Positions 53,401 to 60,427 of a stretch of 64,000 bases of DNA are shown piece after piece. The DNA lies in IMG/VR virus record IMGVR_UViG_3300001242_000018, positions 62,001 through 126,000 of that record; one strand, 5' to 3'. How positions within the stretch are numbered: the first letter of the stretch is position 1; every line of letters begins with the position of its first letter. The position numbers and the translations under genes were made by a program. Source of the stretch: a virus. Below the pieces are notes generated by a model, which saw only the letters and a list, made by a program, of their open reading frames with translations, was not told the origin of the DNA and did not search any database.

Positions 53401-53806
53401 GAAGTACCTTACCAGCCATAGTGGGCCCTACATTAGCATTATCCTTTGTAGCTTCTCGGTCGATATCCCGGATTACATCCATTAGATCATCCTTACCTTC
53501 GCGTAGGGCAGCTCGTCGTTCTCTATATACGGCATATCTTCTAGATACTTTCCAGTATCCTGCGACGCAAAGAGTCTGCTCAACAACGTCCTGGATGGTT
53601 TCTATATCAATGATCTTTTCATCCGGCAATTGTTCAATTACCTTACTTATTAATAACGTAAGACATTGATCTTCATAAGGTATCTCACTGGCAATAAAAG
53701 CTTTCTGTATTGCCATACGAATTTTCTCAGGATACCATTCTGCTAGTGTTTCACCATCACGTTTACGTACATAAGGTGTTGACACATTAATCGCTCTCCT
53801 TCTCAT
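50420..53806 (-). CDS. nrdD: Anaerobic (class III) ribonucleoside-triphosphate reductase with intein
   Basis: Makes dNTPs from NTPs by a glycyl-radical mechanism in anaerobic cells. N-terminal ATP-cone (about residues 10-100), then the barrel, with an intein at 299-704. Joining the flanks restores the expected '...LNTMH' + 'SRGGGQIPFSSINIGN'. The C-terminus has two Cys pairs for zinc ('CKSCG', 'CPVCG') and the glycyl-radical motif RITGY with Gly1105. Spliced length would be 722, normal for NrdD. The NrdG activase is not visible in this window; the host or another part of the phage must supply it. Confidence 0.93.
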   Translation of the reverse strand: MRRRAINVSTPYVRKRDGETLAEWYPEKIRMAIQKAFIASEIPYEDQCLTLLISKVIEQLPDEKIIDIETIQDVVEQTLCVAGYWKVSRRYAVYRERRAALREGKDDLMDVIRDIDREATKDNANVGPTMAGKVLQISEAASGYFYGKRVIPREFSEAHDNGDIHIHDKAWYGKGLNCCQIPYEKLAAHGFNTGHGFIRPARSLKTAAMHASIIIQANQNEMYGGQSYPDFDNQFVATGIMEQQREKIRRDLRYGVELTGKNFNELDPEAIDTQVERILDHKGFQAMEALIYNLNTMHCLPYSQEIWIYDTVEEELLQIAIGKLAEIFEPNRYQTISLNHVTGKAEMKYITSVSKKDNNRRLITLIDNEGRKNTTTDNHVTMCMDDYGNVTGRFPETLNHVLSPRGIDLPPVRGDIGLDHYHSRKVQNYLDDHIVVTMEFAKIAGYYVAEGSVVGGSQLCFTVCSTNKEDELISLMQQCYGENITYNRYPTPIGKPKDIRFNVGKVWADMFKDKFGYDAYTKHIPVEILFAEDEVLISFLNGYFKCDGSIKENYIIATTVSKRLRNELNLMLLRLRELPHIAERTTSSNYGTSLNYEISISGIAENRLGLEFGCKVMYEQKHYDYEFLKSLIKENNKLIQYKKIKPHEIDIYAMTDKRLGAATNVFPVSINQCLESNSGDEYVYDLSVEDNETFLTAECIFVHNSRGGGQIPFSSINIGNVQSPDAAKICEWFLRAFKAGLGNGEQPIFPNVCFKIKSGVNMHKSDPYYHLFRLAQEVSAKRLNPSWVFCDSSFNKDGDISYMGCRTRVVADRHGESTTIERGNVGFTTENLPRLAIKAMLKHPDDTDARLSYFFELHNEVLNLIVRQLMHRFEYICTLKAKDFPFLIGQDLYRDADKLNPEDSIYLAARHGTLTLGFIGLAECLKVLVGKYHAESTNALALGHKIISYIRKIADEACEKYDLNFSVIATPAEGLSGRFTKLDREEFGTIPGATDKKYYTNSYHVPVDYPISYYDKIAIEGPFHKYCNGGHMSYIEFESMPQHNIDAIENIVLHMAACDMGYAAVNYPVDLCKSCGTHNNIIPHGEPCPVCGERDKIDRIRRITGYISTLERFNDAKVAEETDRIPHV
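51695..52912 (-). mobile_element. Intein with LAGLIDADG homing endonuclease in NrdD
   Basis: 406 residues: Cys299 first (CLPYSQEIWIYD), block-B-like T-x-x-H ('TTDNHVTM'), end 'FVHN' followed by Ser705. The middle holds two LAGLIDADG-type helices, 'KIAGYYVAEGS' (442-452) and 'LISFLNGYFKCDGSI' (536-550), so it should be an active or recently active homing element. Confidence 0.9.
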
Positions 53807-54404
53807 GTTGCATACTGACAGTATCGCGAAGGATTTGCAGTTCTCGCATTGTTATCTTTAACTGCTCCCTGGAGTTAAACAGTTCATTCTTTAGATACTT
53901 AATCATCTGAACCATCTCTGCAATGGTATCGAATTTAGAGAATGAGTACAAATCATCTGTATCTTTAAGTTTGAAGTTAACTACCGGGAACTTGCCCCTA
54001 CCCTTACACTCTGCAATAGCCTTATCAAGCCATCCTTTTTCTATTGTTATAGATAACTTTCCTCCACCTGTAATTATAGGTTTTCTTTCTTTAGTCTCAT
54101 TAAATATCACATCATCCAGAAAATCTCCTGGACGATGTGTTTGATTTCCGGAACCGGGGTTAATCTTAGCCTCCATCTCTACGGCGCTAGGCATAGCATT
54201 TACAGTTAATGTACCTTGAGTTTCGGCATTACGCCAGGATGGATTATTCCTGGCGATTTGTGAGTTATTAAAGTGTCCGGCTTTCTTACGACGTTGGTTA
54301 CGTACCTTATCTTCAGGTAATCTTAAAAGATCTTTATTCATGCACCTGTAGCACGAATTCTTAGCCCCGCTTAAACAACGTCCATAGAATTCGCATTCAG
54401 ACAT
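53787..54404 (-). CDS. PD-(D/E)XK nuclease (resolvase-like)
   Basis: 205 residues. Four N-terminal Cys (C4, C10, C18, C21) look like a zinc site. The nuclease core 'INPGSGNQTHRPGDFLDDVI' with Asp94 and the E-T-K (103-105), then 'LSITIEKGWLDKAIAECKGR' and 'GKFPVVNFKL', fits the phage Holliday-junction-resolvase-like PD-(D/E)XK family. Ends in a coiled coil. Overlaps the start of nrdD by 20 bases. Confidence 0.6.
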   Translation of the reverse strand: MSECEFYGRCLSGAKNSCYRCMNKDLLRLPEDKVRNQRRKKAGHFNNSQIARNNPSWRNAETQGTLTVNAMPSAVEMEAKINPGSGNQTHRPGDFLDDVIFNETKERKPIITGGGKLSITIEKGWLDKAIAECKGRGKFPVVNFKLKDTDDLYSFSKFDTIAEMVQMIKYLKNELFNSREQLKITMRELQILRDTVSMQHEKESD

Positions 54405-54405
54405 A

Positions 54406-54996
54406 TTAATACGGTTGCCTAGGTTCCGGCAAAACTATATTAGGAATTTCAATACGATCAAGAGGAGGTTGTGGATAGTTATTGTTATCTATTATATTAG
54501 CAGCACCACGACCAGGTCTATTCATTAATAACTCTGCATCCATCTTTAAACATGCGACGTCTGTAATGAGTCTGTCAGCTTTCTCTTTTAAGATATCGAC
54601 TACGGCCTCGATAAATACATGTCGCTCTTCTGCTATATTCATGGCAATATAAATATCGATATTATAACCCGGCAAATGAGTCCTCTTGATATAGTCGATA
54701 CACCAGGCGTCTCTTTCCTTTTCATTAGATGGTTTTAACTCTTTCGGAATAGCAGGATCGGACACCATTTGTTTGAGGTTAAGACCTACCATTTTCTCAT
54801 AGTTCTTAATATCGCGTTTAACCCTATCGTAGGTGCGCTTGGTCTTAGCTAAATCGATTCTAGCCTCTGCATATAAGGGATCGATTTCTGCCTGGATGGC
54901 TATAATCTGCTGCGGTGTCACGTCAGGCGGAATAACAATTGCGGTAACCCTCGCTTGATACGATTTTTCTTTAGCTTTCCATTCATCTTGCGTCAT
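54406..54996 (-). CDS. Coiled-coil protein of replication/recombination type (196 aa)
   Basis: Long helices with 'KRTYDRVKRDIKNYEKMVGL' and 'YIKRTHLPGYNIDIYIAMNI', acidic/Pro-rich end. Similar helical proteins occur beside nucleases and annealing proteins in Bacillota phages, where a mediator (UvsY-like) job is sometimes guessed. I do not recognise the family with confidence. Confidence 0.5.
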   Translation of the reverse strand: MTQDEWKAKEKSYQARVTAIVIPPDVTPQQIIAIQAEIDPLYAEARIDLAKTKRTYDRVKRDIKNYEKMVGLNLKQMVSDPAIPKELKPSNEKERDAWCIDYIKRTHLPGYNIDIYIAMNIAEERHVFIEAVVDILKEKADRLITDVACLKMDAELLMNRPGRGAANIIDNNNYPQPPLDRIEIPNIVLPEPRQPY

Positions 54997-55076
54997 TCAC
55001 TTGACCTCCTTAATTCATAATACCCTTTTATATATCCCCGTTGCTCATTGTAACATAACACTGTCACATGGGTACA

Positions 55077-55304
55077 TTATTTCAATACCTCTTTAATTCG
55101 CTGCATACCCTCTGCCATTTGGGGATTTGTTTCCTTTACAATGGCTAATTCTTTATCTATGAGTGCATGAATCTTAGTAATACTCAGGCCAATGGGGTGC
55201 TGTGCTATACAGACGCTACAAGAGCATCCCAAGCAATCTTTACTTTCGCCACGAATATCCATCTCTTCACAAAGTGCAGCATCCTTCTCTTGTTCTGGGG
55301 TCAT
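55077..55304 (-). CDS. Small Cys-rich protein (75 aa)
   Basis: Cluster of Cys ('CLGCSCSVC') in residues 24-32 with an earlier Cys12; probably binds metal. AGAAGGAAT ribosome site. Own promoter lies upstream. Confidence 0.5.
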   Translation of the reverse strand: MTPEQEKDAALCEEMDIRGESKDCLGCSCSVCIAQHPIGLSITKIHALIDKELAIVKETNPQMAEGMQRIKEVLK

Positions 55305-55335
55305 TTAGATTCCTTCTTTCGTTATAAGTTGTAGT

Positions 55336-55352
55336 ATGTCTCACCGAGACAT
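55336..55352 (-). promoter_or_regulatory. Leader hairpin upstream of 55304 gene
   Basis: ATGTCTC (55336-55342) pairs with GAGACAT (55346-55352), three-base loop, between the promoter and the ribosome site of the Cys-rich gene; may act as a 5' mRNA stabiliser or control element. Confidence 0.4.
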
Positions 55353-55376
55353 GTTTTATACTCGTGTATAAATTAA

Positions 55377-55405
55377 ATTATAGACTCAATTAGATAGTCC
55401 GTCAT
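55377..55405 (-). promoter_or_regulatory. Promoter for the 55304 gene
   Basis: Minus-strand ATGACG, 17-base spacer, perfect TATAAT. Positioned about 70 bases before the ATG. Confidence 0.6.
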
Positions 55406-55435
55406 ATCGATATAGATTTCCTTTATATAAAAGCA

Positions 55436-55459
55436 AAAGCAACCAGTTTTGGTTGCTTT
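55436..55459 (-). terminator. Intrinsic terminator of the winged-helix gene
   Basis: AAAGCAACC/GGTTGCTTT stem (55436-55444 / 55451-55459) followed on the minus strand by TTGCTTTT. Overlaps the stop codon of the regulator gene. Confidence 0.85.
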
Positions 55460-55943
55460 AAAGTATAGTTCTATAATCTTTATGAGGTCTGCTAAGTATT
55501 ATACTCTCTAGAGTATCGCTAACAGGAGTTACGCTCATAACCCTACTACGTAACTCGTTGTATCGATCAAGCTCTAACTTTAAACGTTTAATTGTATTAT
55601 GACAGTTATTTATATGATCGACGAGTCCCTGGGTTAATTCGTTGTTATCTTTTACATCATTACATAATCGACTACCTTTGGTTAGTAATGATGTATCTAT
55701 AAGCTCTCCGTTGTAGATAATTGTACTTGGTTCTGCAGCTTTACTACTTTTTTGTATCTCAATAACTCCGTCAGCTTGGAGTTTCTTGAGAGCTCTATGT
55801 AGAGTAGTGGCGGAATACTTGAGACGTTCTGCAATATCTTGTAAGCTCATTGTACACTTACGATTCCATGTATTGAGCTGTAGAAAGGTTATTATATCAT
55901 CAAGCGCTCTTTGGCTTACATAATGTGTTGGTGGTGTCGACAT
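55458..55943 (-). CDS. Winged-helix transcriptional regulator (161 aa)
   Basis: DNA-binding protein of winged-helix type: 'MSLQDIAERLKYSATTLHRA' and 'LKKLQADGVIEI' at about residues 32-65, followed by a linker and a C-terminal coiled coil (about 105-140) for dimer formation. Start is the ATG at 55943, six bases after GAGGTG. It has its own perfect promoter and terminator, so it is a single-gene unit, likely an early regulator. Confidence 0.7.
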   Translation of the reverse strand: MSTPPTHYVSQRALDDIITFLQLNTWNRKCTMSLQDIAERLKYSATTLHRALKKLQADGVIEIQKSSKAAEPSTIIYNGELIDTSLLTKGSRLCNDVKDNNELTQGLVDHINNCHNTIKRLKLELDRYNELRSRVMSVTPVSDTLESIILSRPHKDYRTIL

Positions 55944-55970
55944 ACGTTTCACCTCTATTCCATATCATAT

Positions 55971-55999
55971 ATTATAACTATTGTATTCCACATTGTCAA
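55971..55999 (-). promoter_or_regulatory. Perfect sigma-A promoter of regulator gene
   Basis: On the minus strand TTGACA (55994-55999), 17-base spacer, TATAAT (55971-55976): full match to the consensus. A TGGAATA word occurs in the spacer and again after the -10, possibly an operator. Confidence 0.92.
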
Positions 56000-56054
56000 T
56001 CAATATGAATATATAGTAGTTCATAATGTAATATAGAATAGAAATATTAGCTAA

Positions 56055-56849
56055 TTATACACGAGGTTCTGTACCGACTCCCCAACTCCATATTCTTTCC
56101 GACTTCGATTCTAATATATTACCTTGCTGTATTAATGGAGATCTCTCTACGTAAATTTCATCGTTAATATCATTACTAATATCTGTAGATATGTACTTAG
56201 CTATATCAACAGCTAGTTTCTTATCACGACACGTCCAAGTTCTTACTAGTGTAGTACCGGATAAGTGAATAACAACATACGATTTATTAATATCAAGAAT
56301 ATGATCGATAACCTTAATCATATCGTTATAGTAATTTAATAAAACTTCGTACAACTCGGACGGATTACGGGCTATAGTTTGCCAAGCTTTCCGGATATCT
56401 TTAAGAGCTACAATACTACAAGGTAAACCATCGTAACTCGTGTCGTTACTAACGATTATTGTTATTGTACTCGCATCTTCATACGAAGGTTCGATTACTG
56501 TATGCATCCTTATACCAATATAATTCTTTATAACACACTGAGTTAATGGATAAAAGAAGTTCCAAAGTTTTGATTGGATACCTAGGAGTCCCTCTTCGTC
56601 GTTATCGAATGGGCCACCGCTATAAACATCGCTATCAAGAAAAGGGTCTAAGAAGTCTTTATAATAGGCATAAAAAGCTTCTATAAGTTCGTCTGGAACA
56701 TTGCAATTTTTAGCTGTATCTTTGACCTTTTGTGAATGCTGGTCATCTTCAAGTTCGATTATTTTCCCATCACTTTTAAAGTGTTCTAATTGAGCTAATA
56801 ATAGCTCTTTACCTGTCAATTCTATTACCTCCCTTGGTAAGTATTCCAT
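56055..56849 (-). CDS. Hypothetical protein (264 aa)
   Basis: Helical N-terminal 125 residues, then an alpha/beta half with 'STITIIVSNDTSYDGLPCSI' and 'VVIHLSGTTLVRTWTCRD'. No catalytic motif recognised. AGGGAGGTAAT ribosome site. Starts 46 bases from the oppositely oriented Xre gene, so the two share a divergent control region. Confidence 0.6.
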   Translation of the reverse strand: MEYLPREVIELTGKELLLAQLEHFKSDGKIIELEDDQHSQKVKDTAKNCNVPDELIEAFYAYYKDFLDPFLDSDVYSGGPFDNDEEGLLGIQSKLWNFFYPLTQCVIKNYIGIRMHTVIEPSYEDASTITIIVSNDTSYDGLPCSIVALKDIRKAWQTIARNPSELYEVLLNYYNDMIKVIDHILDINKSYVVIHLSGTTLVRTWTCRDKKLAVDIAKYISTDISNDINDEIYVERSPLIQQGNILESKSERIWSWGVGTEPRV

Positions 56850-56867
56850 AAAGGTATTAATATGAAA

Positions 56868-56881
56868 TTGTAGAATTACAA
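56868..56881. promoter_or_regulatory. Palindrome in divergent control region
   Basis: TTGTA-GAAT-TACAA, centred between the two divergent genes and just before the Xre gene ribosome site; a good size for a HTH-dimer operator. TTGGTA with a TTAATA 17 bases on (plus strand) may be the promoter it controls. Confidence 0.45.
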
Positions 56882-56895
56882 AATGGGGTGATATT

Positions 56896-57414
56896 ATGTC
56901 AAAAGTTCATGACTTTCAGAACTGGAAAGTCTCTAAAGAAATATACGCAAGACTTGATATAATGAAAAATATAGACATGATTATGTTTAGAATGTCATAT
57001 AATCTTTCGCAAGCAAAAGCAGCTCGAATGGCTAATATACATCACATTGTCTGGATGAATATAGAGAATAAGAAAGTTATTCCAACTATAAACGAAGCTG
57101 GTAAGATTGCCTTCCTCCTTGGCAAACCTGTATTTAAGTTATTTCCCCAGACAAGACATGATACTATTCGATCGTTACCGTTACGTAGCTTTTCTAAACT
57201 TGCATTAATACGTTGTATATATGGAATCTCTCAGATTAAACTAGCTAAAAGAGCTGAAGTTCCCTTTGAGATTATTCAGAGATTAGAGCGCGAATGGAAA
57301 GTCTTTTCCGACATTCCAGAAGAAAAACGTATATTAGTACAAAAGGTTGCAGATTATTTAAACGAAGATATTATTAATATTATTGGTGAAGGTATTATAA
57401 AGGAGGGCAATTAA
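56896..57414 (+). CDS. Double-HTH (Xre/Cro type) regulator
   Basis: 172 residues with two helix-turn-helix units: 'YNLSQAKAARMANIHHIVWM' (about 36-55) and 'YGISQIKLAKRAEVPFEIIQ' (about 112-131), each in a Cro/C1-like context. The only plus-strand gene within a 20-kb minus-strand block, so probably a regulator of the divergent genes. GGGGTGAT ribosome site. Confidence 0.75.
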   Translation: MSKVHDFQNWKVSKEIYARLDIMKNIDMIMFRMSYNLSQAKAARMANIHHIVWMNIENKKVIPTINEAGKIAFLLGKPVFKLFPQTRHDTIRSLPLRSFSKLALIRCIYGISQIKLAKRAEVPFEIIQRLEREWKVFSDIPEEKRILVQKVADYLNEDIINIIGEGIIKEGN

Positions 57415-57423
57415 TTACCCTCC
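57402..57423. terminator. Hairpin between convergent genes
   Basis: GGAGGG (57402-57407) and CCCTCC (57418-57423) with an AT loop, between the ends of the Xre gene and the convergent 57431 gene; may end both. Confidence 0.55.
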
Positions 57424-57430
57424 AAGTACA

Positions 57431-57718
57431 TTAATTAAGGACTTCCAAACGTTCCTTTATTGGCGCTGTCATGTAAGCTCTAGTCCTCATACAATCAAGT
57501 ATCTTTAAAGAAGTGTACTCAGGTTTACCAGCACAGAAACCGTCGAGCTTTACTTTACACATATCACACTTTAAATCAATAGACCTTGGCTTAGCGGAGC
57601 CGAAGTTCTCCAGTAACATATCACCTAATGATCGTCTCGGTTGTTCTACCTGGGTAACTTGCTCCTTGGATTGTTCTTTACTCTTCTTTCGTTTCTTTCG
57701 AGTTTTTGATACCGGCAT
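57431..57718 (-). CDS. Small basic/Cys protein (95 aa)
   Basis: Lys/Arg/Gln-rich first 30 residues, then C-D-M-C, a later Cys (GFCAG) and 'LDCMRTRAYM'; probably a zinc-binding, nucleic-acid-associated protein. GGGAGGT ribosome site. Overlaps its upstream gene by 41 bases. Confidence 0.5.
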   Translation of the reverse strand: MPVSKTRKKRKKSKEQSKEQVTQVEQPRRSLGDMLLENFGSAKPRSIDLKCDMCKVKLDGFCAGKPEYTSLKILDCMRTRAYMTAPIKERLEVLN

Positions 57719-58130
57719 TGTGTACCTCCCGTAAACGTAGTTTGTTCTTGTAATCCTCTATCGGTACAATGATATCTATATCAAAGTCCTTACTGTTAGA
57801 GTCGGATGCGGATGAAATTATTGGTGTAGCTACAGCGGTATTACCAAATATCTTAGACACAATCTGCATAGCGTTTATAAACCACTCATCTAAATGACAT
57901 AGTGGTTTATCTTTGCCACAAATATCGTCCGGATCCCAATCATAAATCTCGTCACCATTGATATATACCATAAGGTTTATAACCTCTGAATCATAGTCTA
58001 CTATAAGATCTACATCTATTCCAGTTTGCTCTTTAATGTAGCTCTCAAGTAAACTTTTAAGTTCCGCATCAGTAAAGGTATATATAACTCCGGCAGGCGC
58101 CGGAAGAGGTAACTTGGTTGATTCATTCAT
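57678..58130 (-). CDS. Acidic hypothetical protein (150 aa)
   Basis: Strongly acidic (for instance 'YDWDPDDICGKDKPLCHLDE'), mixed alpha/beta. Family not recognised. Overlaps the DnaG stop by four bases and the next gene by 41, so it is in the DnaG operon and may be a partner in replication. Confidence 0.55.
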   Translation of the reverse strand: MNESTKLPLPAPAGVIYTFTDAELKSLLESYIKEQTGIDVDLIVDYDSEVINLMVYINGDEIYDWDPDDICGKDKPLCHLDEWFINAMQIVSKIFGNTAVATPIISSASDSNSKDFDIDIIVPIEDYKNKLRLREVHNAGIKNSKETKEE

Positions 58131-59428
58131 TTTATCATCTCCTTATGTGTATCTAAGCTGTTCAATAACCCTAATAGATTATTAGACGCTACACCAAATA
58201 TACTAGCTACCTTCTCCATATAGAGTACTAATTCTCCAGACCGTCTGATAGCCTTTAGGAGTAGTATTAGCTTATCAAGACATTCTGTACGCATCATATC
58301 AAGCATGTCGGGATTAGTCCATCCTGCAGCTAAATCTATATCTTGTTTGTATTTCTGAATAATACCCAACAGAGCTGGTATAGACTGGTTTTGTATTATA
58401 TATCTTACCTCGTCCGGTGTCTTACCGAACATAATCTCGTCTGGATCTTTTCCTGGCGTTTGAACCCAGATAACCTTAAAGCCCTTTTCCAATAGCTTCG
58501 GTAAGGACTTCTCTACTATAGCCGTACCTGCAATATCACCGTCTGGCCAGAGGTAAAGTGTATCAGTTTCTTTTCTTAAGATATTCATCTGCTCGTCTGT
58601 AAATTGACTACCCATTATACCTACGGTATTCGTTAAGGTATGGTAATGGGCTGACAATACATCCATATATCCTTCCATTACTATAGCACTTCTACATTTT
58701 CTTATGTGCTTATAAGCGTATGGGAAGTAGTATAACGTATTGCTTTTACTAAACGCTGTCGAACCACTATCGTTAATCCATTTAGGAGAGCGACCGTCTG
58801 GATGTCTATAAGCCATCCCAATTGTGCGCGGATTCTTTACCTTACTCATCTCTGGTATACCGATACAAAACCGGCCCCGGGCCACCTCCCAATAATAATT
58901 CTCTGGGACTAGACCTAATCTTGCATTTGTCTGTAGCCAATTAGCATCGATCCCTCTTTCCCTGGCTATCTGCTGAGCAAGTTCGTAGTTATTACTCCAG
59001 AGGTTTATATAGAATTCCCGGTTAGTATTGGTTACCTGATTTATCTTACCGGATAAATTCCCGTCTTCGTTTCTGGCTAAACTAAACGGAATTCCAGCCC
59101 GCTCTGCCAAGTGACGGCAAGCGTCGATATAACCTAACCCTTCCATCTCCATGATAAATGCTATCACATCAGAACCAGCATTACCATCTTCTTTATTTCC
59201 TTTACAACAGGAGTAGCAATAAAAACTCTGATTCTCATAGATAGTAAAACTAGGGTCAGATTCAAAGTGTGGCTCGTTATCGGTACCGCCATGGGGGAAT
59301 GGACAAAGACCAACCCATAAATTACCCTGTCTGATAAGCTGCATATATTCGCTGATTACGTCGACAATATCATTCTTAGCTTTGATCTCTTTCTTTAACG
59401 CTTCCGGTACTATAGCGATTCTTACCAC
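58127..59428 (-). CDS. dnaG: DnaG-type primase (CHC2 zinc finger + TOPRIM)
   Basis: 433 residues, bacterial-type primase. 'KNDIVDVISEY' N-terminus; CHC2 zinc ligands Cys42, His46, Cys71, Cys74; TOPRIM Glu in 'AIVMEGYMDV' (about 247-258) and 'WPDGDIAG' (about 292-300). The usual C-terminal DnaB-interacting domain is very short. GTG 59428 is fused to the GGGAGG ribosome site; the normally spaced codon is ATC 59415. A second, AEP-type primase is encoded at 29746. Confidence 0.88.
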   Translation of the reverse strand: MVRIAIVPEALKKEIKAKNDIVDVISEYMQLIRQGNLWVGLCPFPHGGTDNEPHFESDPSFTIYENQSFYCYSCCKGNKEDGNAGSDVIAFIMEMEGLGYIDACRHLAERAGIPFSLARNEDGNLSGKINQVTNTNREFYINLWSNNYELAQQIARERGIDANWLQTNARLGLVPENYYWEVARGRFCIGIPEMSKVKNPRTIGMAYRHPDGRSPKWINDSGSTAFSKSNTLYYFPYAYKHIRKCRSAIVMEGYMDVLSAHYHTLTNTVGIMGSQFTDEQMNILRKETDTLYLWPDGDIAGTAIVEKSLPKLLEKGFKVIWVQTPGKDPDEIMFGKTPDEVRYIIQNQSIPALLGIIQKYKQDIDLAAGWTNPDMLDMMRTECLDKLILLLKAIRRSGELVLYMEKVASIFGVASNNLLGLLNSLDTHKEMIK

Positions 59429-59738
59429 CTCCCAAGGGGATCCTATCTATCTCTATCGAACCACATGCTAAGCACCTAGTAATTACTTCGTCAGATATAG
59501 TACTATCATAAGAGTATTCAATCGGTTCATATTTACCGGTAATCTTATGACCACCATTATCTTTCATATTACAAATTTTAAGTCTTAGTTTTACTACAAC
59601 CTCGCCTTCGAATGGGCCTTTCTCCCCGGTATTACCACACCTTTTGCAACACAGAATCTCGTAACGTTTGTCTATTGGGCCTGACAAAGGCTCAGGAATT
59701 CCTGAGCCTTTAATTAATCGTAAGTTTAGTTTACTCAT
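59376..59738 (-). CDS. Zinc-ribbon protein (120 aa)
   Basis: Two Cys pairs, 'CCKRCGNTG' and 'CLACGSIE', far apart in sequence with a beta part between, as in small zinc ribbons. Overlaps the start of dnaG by about 50 bases in another frame, so the two are coupled. Confidence 0.55.
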   Translation of the reverse strand: MSKLNLRLIKGSGIPEPLSGPIDKRYEILCCKRCGNTGEKGPFEGEVVVKLRLKICNMKDNGGHKITGKYEPIEYSYDSTISDEVITRCLACGSIEIDRIPLGGGKNRYSTGSVKERDQS

Positions 59739-59741
59739 TTG

Positions 59742-60146
59742 TTATAAATTCCGGTATTTTTTGATAGCCTCGATTGAAGGTACATTCTCGGGTGAGAATA
59801 CCTTACCGGCCGGAGCACCGCAATCCTCACAAACTAAGGGTGGTTTAGCATCTTGTATCAAGCCTTTAGTATTAGACATCTTTAAGGCTGTGTGCATGTT
59901 TACATTCTGAATAATCTCTCCACCACACATACATAATCCTTCTCTTTCTAAGAAGGTAAAGGGCAATGGATCTTTGAAGCACTTCTCCCAGTTATCAGCG
60001 GTATCTTTATTATCACAGACAGGACACTCAATTTCTTCATGTCCTTTCATGGGAGGGTAGACATTCATAGGTTCTATTGTAAAGGTATCAGAACCTATCT
60101 TGATGTATAAGCCTTGCCTACAATCTTCATTTGTACATCTATACAT
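59742..60146 (-). CDS. Multi-zinc-ribbon protein (134 aa)
   Basis: Start at the ATG at 60146 with GAAGGAGGG upstream. Four Cys sets: 'CTNEDC', 'CPVCDN', 'CMCGG', 'CEDCGAP', making at least two zinc-ribbon units. Probably nucleic-acid binding; its place in the DnaG operon agrees. Confidence 0.6.
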   Translation of the reverse strand: MYRCTNEDCRQGLYIKIGSDTFTIEPMNVYPPMKGHEEIECPVCDNKDTADNWEKCFKDPLPFTFLEREGLCMCGGEIIQNVNMHTALKMSNTKGLIQDAKPPLVCEDCGAPAGKVFSPENVPSIEAIKKYRNL

Positions 60147-60423
60147 CTTTAATCCCTCCTTCGATAATGAATTTGGTAGTAACCGGAGGCAAATAGTAAT
60201 AAGCAGTTTTACCACTAGGAGACTGTACTTTAATTAAGTACCTATCGGATACTTGGTTAACGTTTTGAGCTTTAGTCCTAAAAGTATCCAGTTTATTGTC
60301 GGCTATAACCTTTTCGACAGATACTCTTTTAGGTACTATTACAAGTACAATACCCGTCTTTTTAGTAGTACTACCACCTGTCTGACTTGTCCAACTTACT
60401 ACCTTACCAATAAGATCGCTCAT
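60139..60423 (-). CDS. Small beta-rich protein (94 aa)
   Basis: Beta-type small protein ('GKVVSWTSQTGGSTTKKTGI', 'SDRYLIKVQSPSGKTAYYYL'), resembling small SH3/KOW-like folds, not assigned. GGTGAGAAT ribosome site; overlaps the next gene by eight bases. Confidence 0.55.
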   Translation of the reverse strand: MSDLIGKVVSWTSQTGGSTTKKTGIVLVIVPKRVSVEKVIADNKLDTFRTKAQNVNQVSDRYLIKVQSPSGKTAYYYLPPVTTKFIIEGGIKDV

Positions 60424-60427
60424 ATTC

